Shown here: in pieces, positions 9,085-21,042 of the stretch
Layout of the letters: every line of letters starts with the position of its first letter
Position numbering within the stretch: position 1 is the first letter of the stretch
From: Marsupella aquatica
Lineage: Eukaryota > Marchantiophyta
DNA length: 64,000 bases
Direction of reading: 5' to 3'
Assembly: GCA_973895155.1 (NCBI GenBank)
Contig: OZ316894.1
Coordinates: 7,006,001-7,070,000 of the forward strand
Notes under the pieces: model-generated
Told to the model about the DNA's origin: nothing
Seen by the model: the letters and a program-made list of their open reading frames with translations, nothing else
Database searches by the model: none
Made by a program: the position numbers and the translations under genes

Positions 9085-10320
9085 CATCCAACTATTTGGG
9101 TGTGGGTCCCAAGGAACATGTAGTGACAGACTGGGACAGGGACAGCTGCTCGTGTACATGTGGATACTCGCTTCAGGGCAATGCCTGCAAACATCAGGTA
9201 AAACGCTTACCTTACCAATGACATCAATGTAAATGGCCGCTTCTATTTGAGCTGCACCATCTCATGCACGACAACACCTCTTTGTGTGCAGATAAAAGTT
9301 CTGCTGCTTACACAGAAGATGTCAGAATTGGAAATTTTGCATCAGCTAGGAACAAAGTTTGGTTCATTTTCCGGTGGTCTAGACCACCATTTCAATGTGA
9401 ATAAAGGAGAGATTCCGCCACTGCCCATTGAGGTAGGCAATATCTCCTTCACATATGACAATGAGGATTTTTGGGAGCCAGGCCACCCGGATGTGACGGA
9501 GGAAATTGAGGTTTCACCGCAGTTTGAGGAATTTGAAGTACTCGTTAAGAGATGTTACAACTCCATCTCGTACCACCCAACCCTCTGTAAGCAAGCTCTA
9601 GCTGAGTTGAAGCATTGGGTGGAATCCTGCTTGAAGAGGGAGGCACAACAGAACATGGGAAAGCTAGAGCGAGAAGCAGGCCATGATAAACTCAGCCCTG
9701 TCAAAGGCACTGATAGAGCGACAGTCAGGAAACAAGGTTGGGTTGACAAAATGATGGGTGCTAAAAGGACACAAAAACGGAAAGGGAAGGCCAATGATAC
9801 AACCAACAAAGAGAACGTCACCCCATATCCACAAGGTGACTTGCGCAATTTAGTGTCAGGAGCAAATGCACCTGAGAAAATCCAGATCAAAAGAAAGGAA
9901 AAGCAACCATCATTTTAGGGCAGATTCGACAAGGAGTCTATAGACGCGCTTGCAGACATGTCTCATGCACTCACAGACCACATTTACAACGAGAAACCAA
10001 TTGGGAGAGCCCTGACCAAGCGCTTGCGTAAAAGTGCGCTCACCACATCGTCCAAGAGTGGCCGGACCGTCAAAACAAGAGTCGCCCCACCATTTGAAAT
10101 GGAGTCGGTACTGACCGACGCCTCAGAATCAAGCGTGCTCAAGTCTCCTCTCACGCAGACGACAATGGGCATGCTTGGAAATATACACATAGGGTCGAGC
10201 CAGGCGTGGGCAATGTCACCCAATTTCAGCGACATTTTGAAAGCTTTTTCTGCAGGAGTAGGGTCCACCGTGGGTCGGCCAGGTGTAGTTGGGCATGTAG
10301 TGTCCATTGCGGACGACTAG
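9085..10320 (+). pseudogene. 3' part of a SWIM zinc-finger (Mutator-like) transposase gene
   Basis: An exon ending at 9197 encodes HVVTDWDRDSCSCTCG followed by YSLQGNACKHQ. This is a SWIM zinc finger (C-x-C-x(n)-C-x-H) with Cys codons at 9153, 9159 and 9186 and His at 9192. A 94-bp intron (9198-9291, GTAAAA donor, TGTGCAG acceptor, phase 0) leads to IKVLLLTQKMSELEILHQLGTK and a basic, charged tail that ends at 10320. SWIM fingers of the PCKHQ type follow the catalytic domain in Mutator-like and related transposases, but no DDE core was found upstream, so the 5' part seems lost or diverged. One in-frame TAG (9916-9918) interrupts the tail. An in-frame TGA near 9080 limits the SWIM exon unless a splice site lies after it. 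Confidence 0.6.
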
Positions 10321-10887
10321 TGAACTTTGCGCCAAGCGCTGGATGTATTTTACTGCGCGTCGGTGCTAAAAGGATATATTTTACTATCTTTGCGCTTTTG
10401 GCATGCAACGCCATTTTAATGACATCACATTCAGCGCATGTGTTCCATGGTTGTAATTGCCTTATTACATATGACGTTGCCTCAAGATATGTGTTGACAT
10501 TGTAACGCCAGCATGGCATGGGACTGAGAATAGAATGACATGGTGTGAACTATATATTCAATATATTGCAATGGAAACCGCAATGCCACAGTAAATAATG
10601 AAAATTTGTAACTATTTGGATATCATTGTCAATGGACCCACAATGCAAAATGTCAATCTGGAGTAGTGAAGGCTGACTTCCAACACTCAAAAGTAACCAT
10701 TCGTCTAAATGGTCGCCTCCAATTCATTAAGGACGTCAGTAAGCATAACAAAATATCCTGGCTCATGCCGAGCAAAGCAAGGTGGCCTCCAAATATTACA
10801 ATTACTAACCCAACACGTATTATGTCTGGGAAACTACACATGACAAAGTGCATCGTTTGGTTTTAGACTCAGGTCCGTCGTCGGGCA
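10321..10887. other. Intergenic stretch, nothing recognised
   Basis: AT-rich sequence between the two convergent relics. I see no conserved coding frame, RNA gene or clear repeat. The short open frames here occur on both strands and show no domain signature. Confidence 0.4.
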
Positions 10888-13311
10888 CTACGGACTGTCC
10901 AAACTGTCTAGCAAATTCTGAACATCATCAATTGCACTTAGTTGACGCTGCTGTGATCCGGTCCATGAGTTCCATAAGTGACTGTGGTGCAGTGGGTCGT
11001 AGGTCCTCGCCACCCGAAGTGCCGCCCATGGAATTGGCCTGAGGTGACTGCTGTCCCACTTGGTGCATTTGGATAGTAGTTCGCACATGAATGGCATCCA
11101 CTTCCTCCATAGGAGTTGGTTCAACAAAGTTTGGCTGCACCCATGGCTGGGATGGTCCAGCTTCACCAGGCAGGCATGGAAGTGGCGACACTAGTTCACC
11201 CTCCATAGGAAGAAGTGGTCCATTTTCAGATGGCGTAAGTGCTACCAACTCTGGGTCCGCTGGACTGTTGGGGTTCTCCAACACAATCTGTGGGCGTATC
11301 TCTCAGAAAATTTCTTCCACATCAGCGTCAAGGCAAAGACGCTCGTCCTTCTCTTCAGCATCAGACTCTGATATTGGCTCCTCATCTGATGTGTCCGTCC
11401 ACACTGCCTCCAGTTGGACCTGTGCATGCAACATTGAAAGTTTCCTCATTGAAATTTTGCCACCAATGTGCATGACCCTAAAATGTTGTTTACCTTCATG
11501 GTAACGTACCTGCTTCAGTGCTTCCTCGCTTGTGCATGAGTTCACCTTCTTGTACATTGCCACAATGTTAGGTGTGTAAGTGTCAATTGCCTTTTGTTTG
11601 CGGTCGGCCTTCCATTGTTTGTACATATTATCACCCAATGTCTGATACCGTGGCCATCCATGTTTGTCATCCCAAAGAAGGTAGTCTTGTTTTGTACCCA
11701 TCCAGTTGAGGGCTTGGTCACAAAGCAGTTGGCGCTGGACTGCCATGGCATCACATGTGGACTTCAATGGCTTTGAATGAGCTACCCAATGGCTCAAAGA
11801 AAGTTGACAACACCGAGGCTGTTCTGGTGAGGCGCTGAATGTCAGATTTGTCTAAATGAGCGTATGTACCATTGGCAATTTCAGAAAGGGCACGGTCCAC
11901 CCATGAACAGACATATGACGTGTGCGGGCATTGGGAGAGCAATGCCTGCAAGCAAGCCCAATCGCGATCATGTATCAGACTATCCCATGCACTGAAGCCA
12001 AGTGTAGGCATGATGTACTTGAAGAAAATAATGAAAATTGGTTCAGATTCAACAGGTTGGGGGGTTCGTGCTCGGTTTTCCTCGAAGCATGTCACAAAGT
12101 GGCGTTGGGTACTTGACCTACATAAACATGGACAATTTTATTAGTGTATGCATTGGGAGCGCACTCAAAAGTAACCATGTAGCAAGTCCACCCATCCAAT
12201 TGACAGAGGTATGATCTGTTGCAAACTCACTTGACTTGTCTCTTTGCAATGCTCCATCGTTGTCGCAGGGTTGCCCTTACATTGCAGTATTGCGGTGAGG
12301 AAACATCTCCTGGCTGCTTCCTTCTAGCAGCATTCCTGGCTTCACGTTGCGCTTGGGCAACAGGATCATTTGTATATAGTGCTGGTGGGGTACCTTGGCT
12401 GATGAGGCCATGCTTCTTGAAAACATGGCAGCCATACGTGCGGTGGGTCTTGAAAACCACATTCTTACATGGCAACATCTTACAGACTGCTCCGCCCCCA
12501 TACACAAAATAATGAACTCCTTCTTTCGCGTGGGTTTTGACATGTGACTCCTGTATGGAACATCAGAGAACAAGTGTGAGGAAAGCCCATGTATAAGTAT
12601 ACAATGACATATAAAAACAAGAATTGGAGGCGCTGATGAGGGGGCAGATCCATTCTTACAATTTTGCAGTTTTTGCATGGCTTGGGTAAAGCTGCACATT
12701 TGCAAAACTTGATAGGCTTGGGCACACGTGAACTCAATTGGAAAGAGTCCAAGTCCACTTGACATTTACTGTCTTTGCGGCTGCGTGTCTTTTGGGTGTC
12801 ACGTTCAGACTCAGCTGGATTGCCTGAACCTTTGCTACATTCAGGTACAACATTTCAATATTGCCCCAAGCTTCTCGACTGCTCTCTATATTGAACCCCC
12901 ACCTTTGCTTTTCGTGGAGTAAACCTGGTGGGAGGCGCTGGTTCTCCACCGTTGGATTTTCTTTTTGTGCCACATGAAGCAAGGACCATAGGAACGGAGG
13001 GACCCGACTCTACTTTCGTGAGGACCACATCATCAACTTCTGTCAGTGGGCTGGGTCACCCCACTTGGCGAATGCGGCTTGGGCACATACGGTCGTGGAG
13101 AGGGCAGAGCCAACACAGGAGTGAGTAGACAAGGTGCGTTGGGAAGAGGGGGCGGATGACTTGGCCGGGGACTTGGCACATCCTTACGGGCTGGTGGTGG
13201 TGGCAGAGCAAGAACCGAAGGGTTGGGTTCAGGCATGGGGCTGACATCTAAGATAGGACTCTGCATGTCAGTTGGGTGGGGGCACGGAGTGGAAGACCTC
13301 CACATAGCCAA
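10888..13311 (-). pseudogene. Unrecognised multi-exon minus-strand gene relic in the transposon island
   Basis: Open stretches on the minus strand follow one another in shifting frames. A proline-rich part (13033-13311) is followed by a part with PKPIKFCKCAALPKPCKNCK and SDVPYRSHM (12480-12982). Then comes a Cys/His-rich piece with GGGAVCKMLPC and KTHRTYGCHVFKKHG (12227-12505). After that lie a helical, Trp-rich part (11751-12095 joining 11303-11797 at STFFEPLGSSFKAIEVH) and an acidic/Pro-rich tail (10928-11284). The Cys/His spacing suggests one or two zinc-binding modules. I do not recognise the family. Several frames are needed, so it is either heavily spliced or decayed. It converges with the SWIM gene and may belong to the same element, but that is only position. 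Confidence 0.35.
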
Positions 13312-13964
13312 TCTTTTGTTGGCAACCTGACAATAATTGACGATGACAAAGTGAGTTACAAAGCGAGTGACAGAGTGAGTTACAGTAACAGAAAATGATT
13401 AACATTGTAAACTCATAGAAGTTATTTACTTAATACGAGAAATCCCTAATCTGGATGAACACTGTAATTCCTGCCATAATCATGCACATTGTAATAAAAC
13501 ACTACTCTAAGACATGTAAATTGTGGCAAGGGAAGTACCTAATTCTTTGTTTGCGCCATAAACCCTGTCACCTGCAAGTGATTTCATGCAACCATAGTAC
13601 GTGCTTAGTAAAATTCAGGAAATGAATAACAATGTACGTTCCAGTTATTCAATTTTGCATGGAGTCGAACAATGATGGTATACAGTTCCAGGCAAATACA
13701 TATGTGCCAGACAATTGATTCATGGCAAAACCGAGTGAGTTCTAGGCTTACAATAAAATGTAAGGAATGCAGCAAAAGCGGATGAAAGGAACGGTGAACA
13801 GTATGCAGGACACCATGTTTGAGATAAATATTTGTATGCTGCAAATAGGTATACAATAGTCCTGCCACTTGAACAATGAGTGTTCATTCAGGAGCTTGCC
13901 AGAGACAAAGTTCCTTCGAAAAGGAAGTTCCTTCCAAAACGACTAAGTTAATCAAACGCTAAAC
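13312..13964. other. AT-rich spacer, nothing recognised
   Basis: A sequence with short direct repeats such as AGTGAGTTACA / AGCGAGTGACAGAGTGAGTTACA near 13351-13383. It contains a likely splice-rich region between the two minus-strand open stretches, but no conserved coding signal. Confidence 0.35.
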
Positions 13965-14657
13965 TCATTCTAGAACTACCGGTTGCGCCCAGAGTACACA
14001 TCCAATGATGAAAGTTCTGAAAACTTCTGCTAGGCGTCGGACAATGGATGACATTGTGCCTTGGGTTTCTGAAAAGTCATCATCGTCACCGCCTTCCTCC
14101 TGTACCGCCTGTGAGGAGTCTCCTGTGGTTGAAGTCAGTGTGGTGCGCGATGTTGCCTGGGTTTTGCTTATAGGTGATTGTGCGATCACCATGGATGGGT
14201 AACTGTTGTTTTTTGTTGCAGGGGAGGAATATACAACTCCCGAAGCAAGTGGAACAAAGCTGGGGCCATTGGAACATGGTAAACGTGGAGGGTGTGCCCT
14301 GCGTGGAGCTCTGGAGCTGAGTGGTGTCACAGGCACTGTAGGGGTTTGATTTTGAGTCCAAAGACAGGATTGTGGCAGGGTACTGGTTGATGCTACAAGG
14401 TCCAACTCATTGATGGACAGTATACCACGATTCATCCAAAAAACAACATTGCAAAGGGGCGCACCCTTCACCGCATCATGGATTAACTGGAACTGATCCA
14501 GTGGATCCATACAGGCTAATGTAGTTGCGGACAGGCCCAACAAATTTTGTGCTACATCCCAAATAGCGGCCCGCAAAGCTGGCTTCCCGTAGTCTAGTGA
14601 ACCATCGGTTAACAACAACTCGAACTGGAAGAACTCGCTATATGTCCCATTCTGCAA
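13965..14657 (-). CDS. Hypothetical protein of the transposon island, 5' open
   Basis: A 230-codon open frame. The first 75 residues look folded (YSEFFQFELLLTDGSLDYG, IWDVAQNLLGL, FQLIHDAVKGAPLCNVVFWM). They are followed by a Ser/Thr/Pro-rich linker, an acidic patch (EEGGDDDDF) and a hydrophobic C-terminal helix (FRTFIIGCVLWAQPVVL) that could be a tail anchor. I do not recognise it. It lies upstream, on the same strand, of the relic at 10888-13311 and may be its 5' portion, since an intron could remove the stop region. Its start codon is not secure. Confidence 0.35.
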   Translation of the reverse strand: MQNGTYSEFFQFELLLTDGSLDYGKPALRAAIWDVAQNLLGLSATTLACMDPLDQFQLIHDAVKGAPLCNVVFWMNRGILSINELDLVASTSTLPQSCLWTQNQTPTVPVTPLSSRAPRRAHPPRLPCSNGPSFVPLASGVVYSSPATKNNSYPSMVIAQSPISKTQATSRTTLTSTTGDSSQAVQEEGGDDDDFSETQGTMSSIVRRLAEVFRTFIIGCVLWAQPVVLE

Positions 14658-15570
14658 TGCATCATGCTCGCAATGCTTCTGCCTTGGACCTTCTATTGAA
14701 ATTTTGCACTTGAACCCTCTTGGAATGACCTCTGTACAACCTCAATATAGGAACTTTTTTGGAAAAGGATTTGGGGCAATGAAATTGAAAACAACGACAC
14801 TACATGGACCTATGTACTACCCTGTCTCCTCCCTCATCACAGCTGCTTGCACATCAAACAGAGTTGGCATCGACATTGAATTTCTCTTACCGGTTCGTGC
14901 TATGAACCCTTCAGATGAGACTTGAAAATGCCTAGTTCTTTGCGCAATTCAGACAGCGTTTAAGTGAATACTAACTCACCCTGCAAAAATACCTGAACAT
15001 TGGAAGCGCATCGTGAGGGAATGGTTTGTAATGCAAACACTAACCAGATGCGCATGGACCTCGAATGTCGGCTGCCAAAACGTTGATTTGCAGAGTATGC
15101 AATAGGGCTTGCACTATATCCTCAAAAAGGGTCGCGCGGGAAGGAATGTTCTGGACTCCAATTGCCTTCTTAGGTATTGCATCCCTTCAACTCGTACCCC
15201 TGGAATACAGTCCCTTTTGCATACATCGTGACGGAGTGTAAATCCAGGCGACCCGAGAGGGGGATTTAGCGTCAGTGCAATCGGGGGTGCGGGCTCGGGA
15301 CGGGTTTTCATTTCAATAGGGACAGTTTGGGGCATGCTTTGGGGACAGGTGCGGGAGTGCCATGGCAGATAAAGGACATGCTGCCCGAATAGTGTACGGA
15401 CTGCCCAAAACGTGAAGTGATGTAACCGCGACATTCGACACTGTAATACCCTGTAAACCCTCCCTCTCGCCTCATTAATGTGCATCGATATTTGGAATCG
15501 CGCTGAATATCAATATTGTCGTCTCATAAACAGACAAGCCTGCAGCGAATTTGGAGAGCTGTCTAAGAAC

Positions 15571-15745
15571 AGTAGCTCAAGCTGCGTCTCGTCCCAGGAG
15601 CTCTGCTGCGCTTCCCTTCCCTTTTCCTTTTATTGTCTTTGGGGCGCTTGTCCAAGTACAATAGCTCAAGCTGCGTCTCATCCTAGGAGCTCTGCTGCTC
15701 TTCCTTTCCCTTCCCTTCCCTTTTCCTTTTATTGGGATGCTTTGT
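15571..15745. repeat. Tandem duplication, period 89 bp
   Basis: TAGCTCAAGCTGCGTCTC starts at 15573 and again at 15662, each followed by a CT-rich tract with CCTTTTCCTTTTATTG. Two diverged copies are visible. Confidence 0.75.
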
Positions 15746-16300
15746 CTTTGGGACCCTATCTCCAGGATTGGCGTTGTTGTTTTGTTTGCACTGCTATATA
15801 TATTAGGGACTCTTTTTTTCTCGACTAAGGATTTTTCCTTGCTTTCTTTCTTTTTGGTATCCTGCCTATTGGTTCCTCCTGTGTCCCTGTTTGGTGGTAC
15901 TTTAGCCCCTTCGTCTCTTCACTTGGGGATTTGGCGCTTTTGTTTTGTGCGAACAAGCTTTTCTTTTTTCCTTTCCTCCTTCCCTTTATTGGGTCTCCTG
16001 GCTTTTGGTCGGTTCAGGTTTGGCCTTTTGGTTCTTTGGTAACGTTATATAATTATATCTTTGTCTAGTGTTTTCTTTGTATTGCACTAGTATGAAGGGT
16101 GGTCAATGCCCCTTCATCTTTGCCCCCATCTGTGTTGTTGGTATTCACTCAATGCTATCTTTCTTAGTTTGGTCTTTATCTACAGTAGAGTTACGGTCTT
16201 CTAGAGGCTTCACTCTATAAATCTAGACCCCAATTCTAGCTTATGTTTGCAATTTATAAGTACAATTTCAAGGAATCATGTTCAAATTTCAAGGCCAAGA
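15746..16300 (+). repeat. T/G-rich retroelement 3'-end-like segment
   Basis: A long pyrimidine- and TTTGG-rich stretch without a coding frame, resembling 3' ends of plant LINEs. The motif near 16203-16230 (GAGGCTTCACTCTATAAA, CTAGACCCCAATTCTA) recurs in altered form at 48380-48415 (GAGACTTCACTCTAAAA, CTAGTCCCTAACTCTA), so it belongs to a dispersed repeat family. The class is a guess from composition. Confidence 0.4.
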
Positions 16301-19300
16301 AGGCTCTGACTAAGCTATGATAACATATTAGGTTGAAACTTATAGTCAAGCCAATGCAACCCAACAATAAATTCTACTCCGGCCTCTACTCAAGTGAGGT
16401 CTTCTATTATAGGAATTAAGGACAAAACAGACTGACTTTGAAGACAACTAAAAACAGCTGCTGTACTGAAGGTAGTATGCTCAATACAATCTTGGAGGCC
16501 GTTGGACCATCTGGGAGTGATCCTCTGAGCTCCTGGATAACCTCCAAGGTTGTTGCACCATTGGTTATGCAAATTTCACCAAGAGGGTTACTTTTTGACT
16601 CAGCAATGACTCAACAAATGAGTCAGAGTCAAGAGACATATTGAGCATATGGAGGTCTGTAGGAACATCAAAATACTGTTGAGCTTGGGCACATTGCGCG
16701 GGACATTGCGTTATGGAATGGCTGTAAGTTCAAATTTTCAGGAGTTCTCAAATGTCATGCAAGTGGCAAAAGTAGTTTCCTTGGAGACTGGCAGTGCCAA
16801 GTTTGAATTTTTGTCTGAAATTTTGACACACACATGTATATGCACCATGACTTACCATTGTGTGAGTGTGTATCCTCTCTATAGACATATATCAACCTTC
16901 CCAGTCTTTTTCAAACTGCTCATGGAGTTTCTCGGAAATCTGGTCTTAAGTTTTAACACTACATTAAGTGCACTATTATGCCACCTTCCATCCCATAGCC
17001 AAGAGGGCAATAGCCCTCCAACCTCCAGCCTATAACCCCATGTATAACGAACCACCCTCCAGCCCATTGTCATCCACCCTCTAGTCTGTTCAACAAAGAC
17101 AACTTTTGCAACGGCATGCCCTTGTCCCTATCCATGTCCGAACATCCAACAAACAAGTAGTTGACACCAATAGATAAGTGGTTCAATTGTGACCTCAAAT
17201 GAAACTATGTACATGGGAACAAACAAGAGCTTTACTGTAATCTACAGTAGGCTATGAGTCGTGTACATACACATCACTACATAACATACATCGCATCACA
17301 GAGTCACATCCAATCATAGGCACAAGCAAACATAAGAGAATGAGATACAAGTGAAACTCATGTCCACAGATGTCCAAAACACACAAGAATCAACAAGAAT
17401 CAAACTCATATCGGTGTTCGGCATAATTGCAATACCCAGACTGACACGTCCCAATTCTGAAGATATATTACAGTGAATTATACCAGGCCTCACTAGTGTA
17501 GACTCTTGCTATATCTGCCTATATACCGGCCTAGCTAGCAGTTATAGATTTTGCAATACTTGCTAGTTTGCACAGGCTATACCTTCATATATCAAGGGAT
17601 GTATAAAGTATGCCATACAGGTATTGGTATACAAAAATTCAAGACAAAAGAAACTTAGTTAGTATAAGGGTTTTGGGAGGGTGCAGGGCGAGGCGCCTCT
17701 CTCCCTAGCTTTGCTTTAATTGCTTATCTTGGCTTGGCAATATACAGAGGCAGTGGCACACGACTATATGTACATGGCAGCTTGCCTTTGTTGGTCTGGC
17801 AGCTTGTCATCTTGCTTTCCAGCTAATTATGTGCTAACTAATAATAGACAATTAATACACTTCAACTTCAGTTTCATATATATCTGAAGAGGTGCATCTC
17901 TTTCCCAACAGACACCGTGCATTATCAACTATCTCACTAGCCTATCTGAAGAGATCATCCAATGAAGATTATTCCCAATCCATGGACAACGTTGGATTCT
18001 CTGTGTCATTGGCATTTCAATGGGAGGGTACTCTTTCATGAGTCAACTTGGGAATTCTCAGTTTAGGGTAACACTAAATTATAGTTTATAGAGTCAATTC
18101 AGCTATGACTCTCTGAAACTTTAGAAATAATTGGAGGGTAAACCTGATCATCACCCTCACTTAAGGTATGTCAAAGTAAGTCAAGACATTGACCAGGTTT
18201 GGAATGTAGTCACCACTCTCACATTCATTCTTAATACCATGCATGCATGGCCATTGACCATTACTCGTGACAATCCTTTGACTTTTAAGTAGATGTATAT
18301 TAGATGTTTTATCCCAGGCGAGCTGATTTTAATTTCCACATTGGTAGAGCTCTACAGATGTGAGAATCCTAACTACGAGACTCATATTCTGCACAGTTGA
18401 AGTTGCTTCAAGTGGGTTTTTAGGGTCATTGGAGCATTAATTTTTGTTTGAGAAATAAAGCTTGAATGATATATTCTCTTATGACAGACTTGAGTTTAGT
18501 ATAAAGCTGCCACAACTTCCCAAGATAAATTATTCTAGGTCTATATATTCTTATGGCAATGGAGTTCAAGGGAAGTAGAATAATGCCCATAATCATTATG
18601 GCATTCTGAAATGGAGGACATTTGCGCAATCTAAATAGTGTTTGCAAATGGCTTAGGCAAATGAATGGTCCAAAGTTGCCCAGACTACCTATGGCCAAAT
18701 GCCAATGAAGATTGACTGAAGTTAGGGGACAGCTGGTTTCTCATCTAAAAGGTAATGTTACAATATTCGCAAAGGATTTTCTCTTATTCTGCCATTGCCC
18801 CTAAATGGAGCTTCTTCTTTTGTCCTTATCCCTTGATTGGCTCCACTCAGTTTAGAGAATATAAAACTAAGCTAGTGTTGAAAAGCAATTTGTTTTCTGT
18901 GCAAACATACAAGTCAACACCAGAGCACAAGATGGCAATTCATGGAACCGTTCATAACTCTAAATCAAGTCATCATAGTTTTGGTCATTCTCAGTCTTAT
19001 ATAGAATGCTCACATCACAACTTTGTCCCTGTACTTTGTTAATCCAGTTCTCTTGTGAAGCCTTGTGCACACCCACTCTTACGCACTTGCCTGGCTAAGA
19101 GTCAACATGGATAATCTCAGAGCCCATTTCAAAAGCCTAGGGCTGGGAAGTAATGAGCTTTTGCCACCAGGCCAAGAGTGTCATGAGAATATATAAAGAG
19201 TTTTTCACCATTTTCAGACTTGAAAAGTGTTTCAGTTCAATAAGCTGATGAGACAAACGTATGACATCAAGATAGGCCAATGTTATGTTTTGGGTTGGTA

Positions 19301-21042
19301 GTGTTGCTAACAAATTCTTTAATTCCCTGTGAAGCATAACCATATGACTCAATTATATCATCACTTTGACCAAACTAAATGTGTTGGTATCTATAATTGT
19401 AACCAAGTTGAGTAGTTGACAGATATGCATCACAAATAATGAGCCAAGGATTCTCAATCAGAAAAGGTTAACTTGAGAGCTATCATTATTGGCCTCACAT
19501 AACAGTCTAGGCATTGCCATTCTGGTAGCCCTCCTGGAAGAAGTGTCTTTCAGAACACTTCCTGCCTCATATCGTGGATGGCAGGGGACCACGATAATTA
19601 ATTATCTAAAAGTGCATAATATGACTGACTTATTCATTGAATCATTATCACAATGTACTACGGATAAATCCAGAGCAACAATATTATGCACTTTTCCGAT
19701 TATAATCTGATATCAAGTTCTCTTGTCTCTATTAATTTCAGTATTTTCCATCAACATGCTTCAATTCCCCTTTGTTTTCTCCTAACCACAAAGGTGTAAC
19801 ATATACAGAAAGAGAGACTCAGAGAGACTCCAAAGAATTGCAGTTTTTTCTTATATTAGTGTGGCCATTATTCTAGGATGAAAAGACAATCTGCAAAGCG
19901 AGGCTGGGATTGGAGAGATTATTTAGACATGGGCCAAGGCTCTTCTTTCTGAGGGTGTCTTCAAACTCAAGCTCAAGAACAAATGCTAAAACCTTGGTAG
20001 AATGCTTGAGAGAAAATTGTAGAAATAAATTGAAAAGAGTCTCTTGTAAAATAAACATTTTCTAGAAATACCAGTGAGAAAGTTCTTGAGTTTCTCTTCC
20101 GGTCTGGACCAACAAGGATACCAGAAGAAATCAAGAAAAATCATTGAAACTAAGGTAGGGCTTCCTTAACTGGGAATTACTTTGCGAGTTGACCTCAGGA
20201 CAAAGTGGGAAATCAAATTATTTCATCTGCACAAATGTAGAATGTGAAGTTTGAGAGCAATCTATTTAATCTAAGAGCAAAGCAAGAAAGAGACAGTTAT
20301 CAAAATCTGCATTCTACTTTTTAATTGTCATTTACATTGTGGCATTCACAGTTGCCACAATGTAAATCATGAACATACTTTGCCTTCTTCATTTTTCATT
20401 TAATTACTATGTTCCCACTTTTCAATTGTCAGTTAAATTAGCAAGTAGTTCTGGTTAGCTTGGAATGACGGAATGGAAGATTCACGATTTTCTTGTTTTC
20501 TCTCTCCTCTTAGATTTGGATTGGCATTGTAGTAAAATGTTCCTGCCATTTGAGGATAAGGCAAGGAATGAGAATAGCCTAAATAGAGTTTGAAATACCC
20601 ACGTAACATTCCCAGATTTTAGTATTCAAGAATTGAACCCTTTGAAATGTTGTCCTCAACACATATTTCAAACTGACAGTAAAACCTGGTTGCACGGTTG
20701 ATTGGTAATTGAACATGTCCAACTTGTTGATTTGTCAATACTTTGTATCTAAAGTACATTTGGCTGCAGTTGCAGGTTTCCAACAACAAATATTCACAAA
20801 AATATGTCTAGATCTTGCAAGCTAGTAAATATAATCATTTAAAGGAACTATTAAGAAGTTTGATGAAAATTTTAATAATAAGGTTTGTGCAAATGAATTG
20901 TTTGAACCTGAAATTTATGTGCATCTCACACCAGTCTAATGTCTGTGTCTGTCATCCACATGGAGTTACTCTCGTTTTTTATCATGACATGGTATATTCA
21001 ATTTTACTTGAGGTTTCCAAGCTATGTGTAGGAACAAAAATC
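16300..21042. other. Repeat-derived spacer without recognisable genes
   Basis: About 4.7 kb of AT-rich DNA. All open frames are short and lack domain signatures on both strands. A short open stretch directly before 21043 (from 20815) shows no coding character and is more likely leader or intron sequence of the next gene. I see no RNA genes. Confidence 0.5.
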
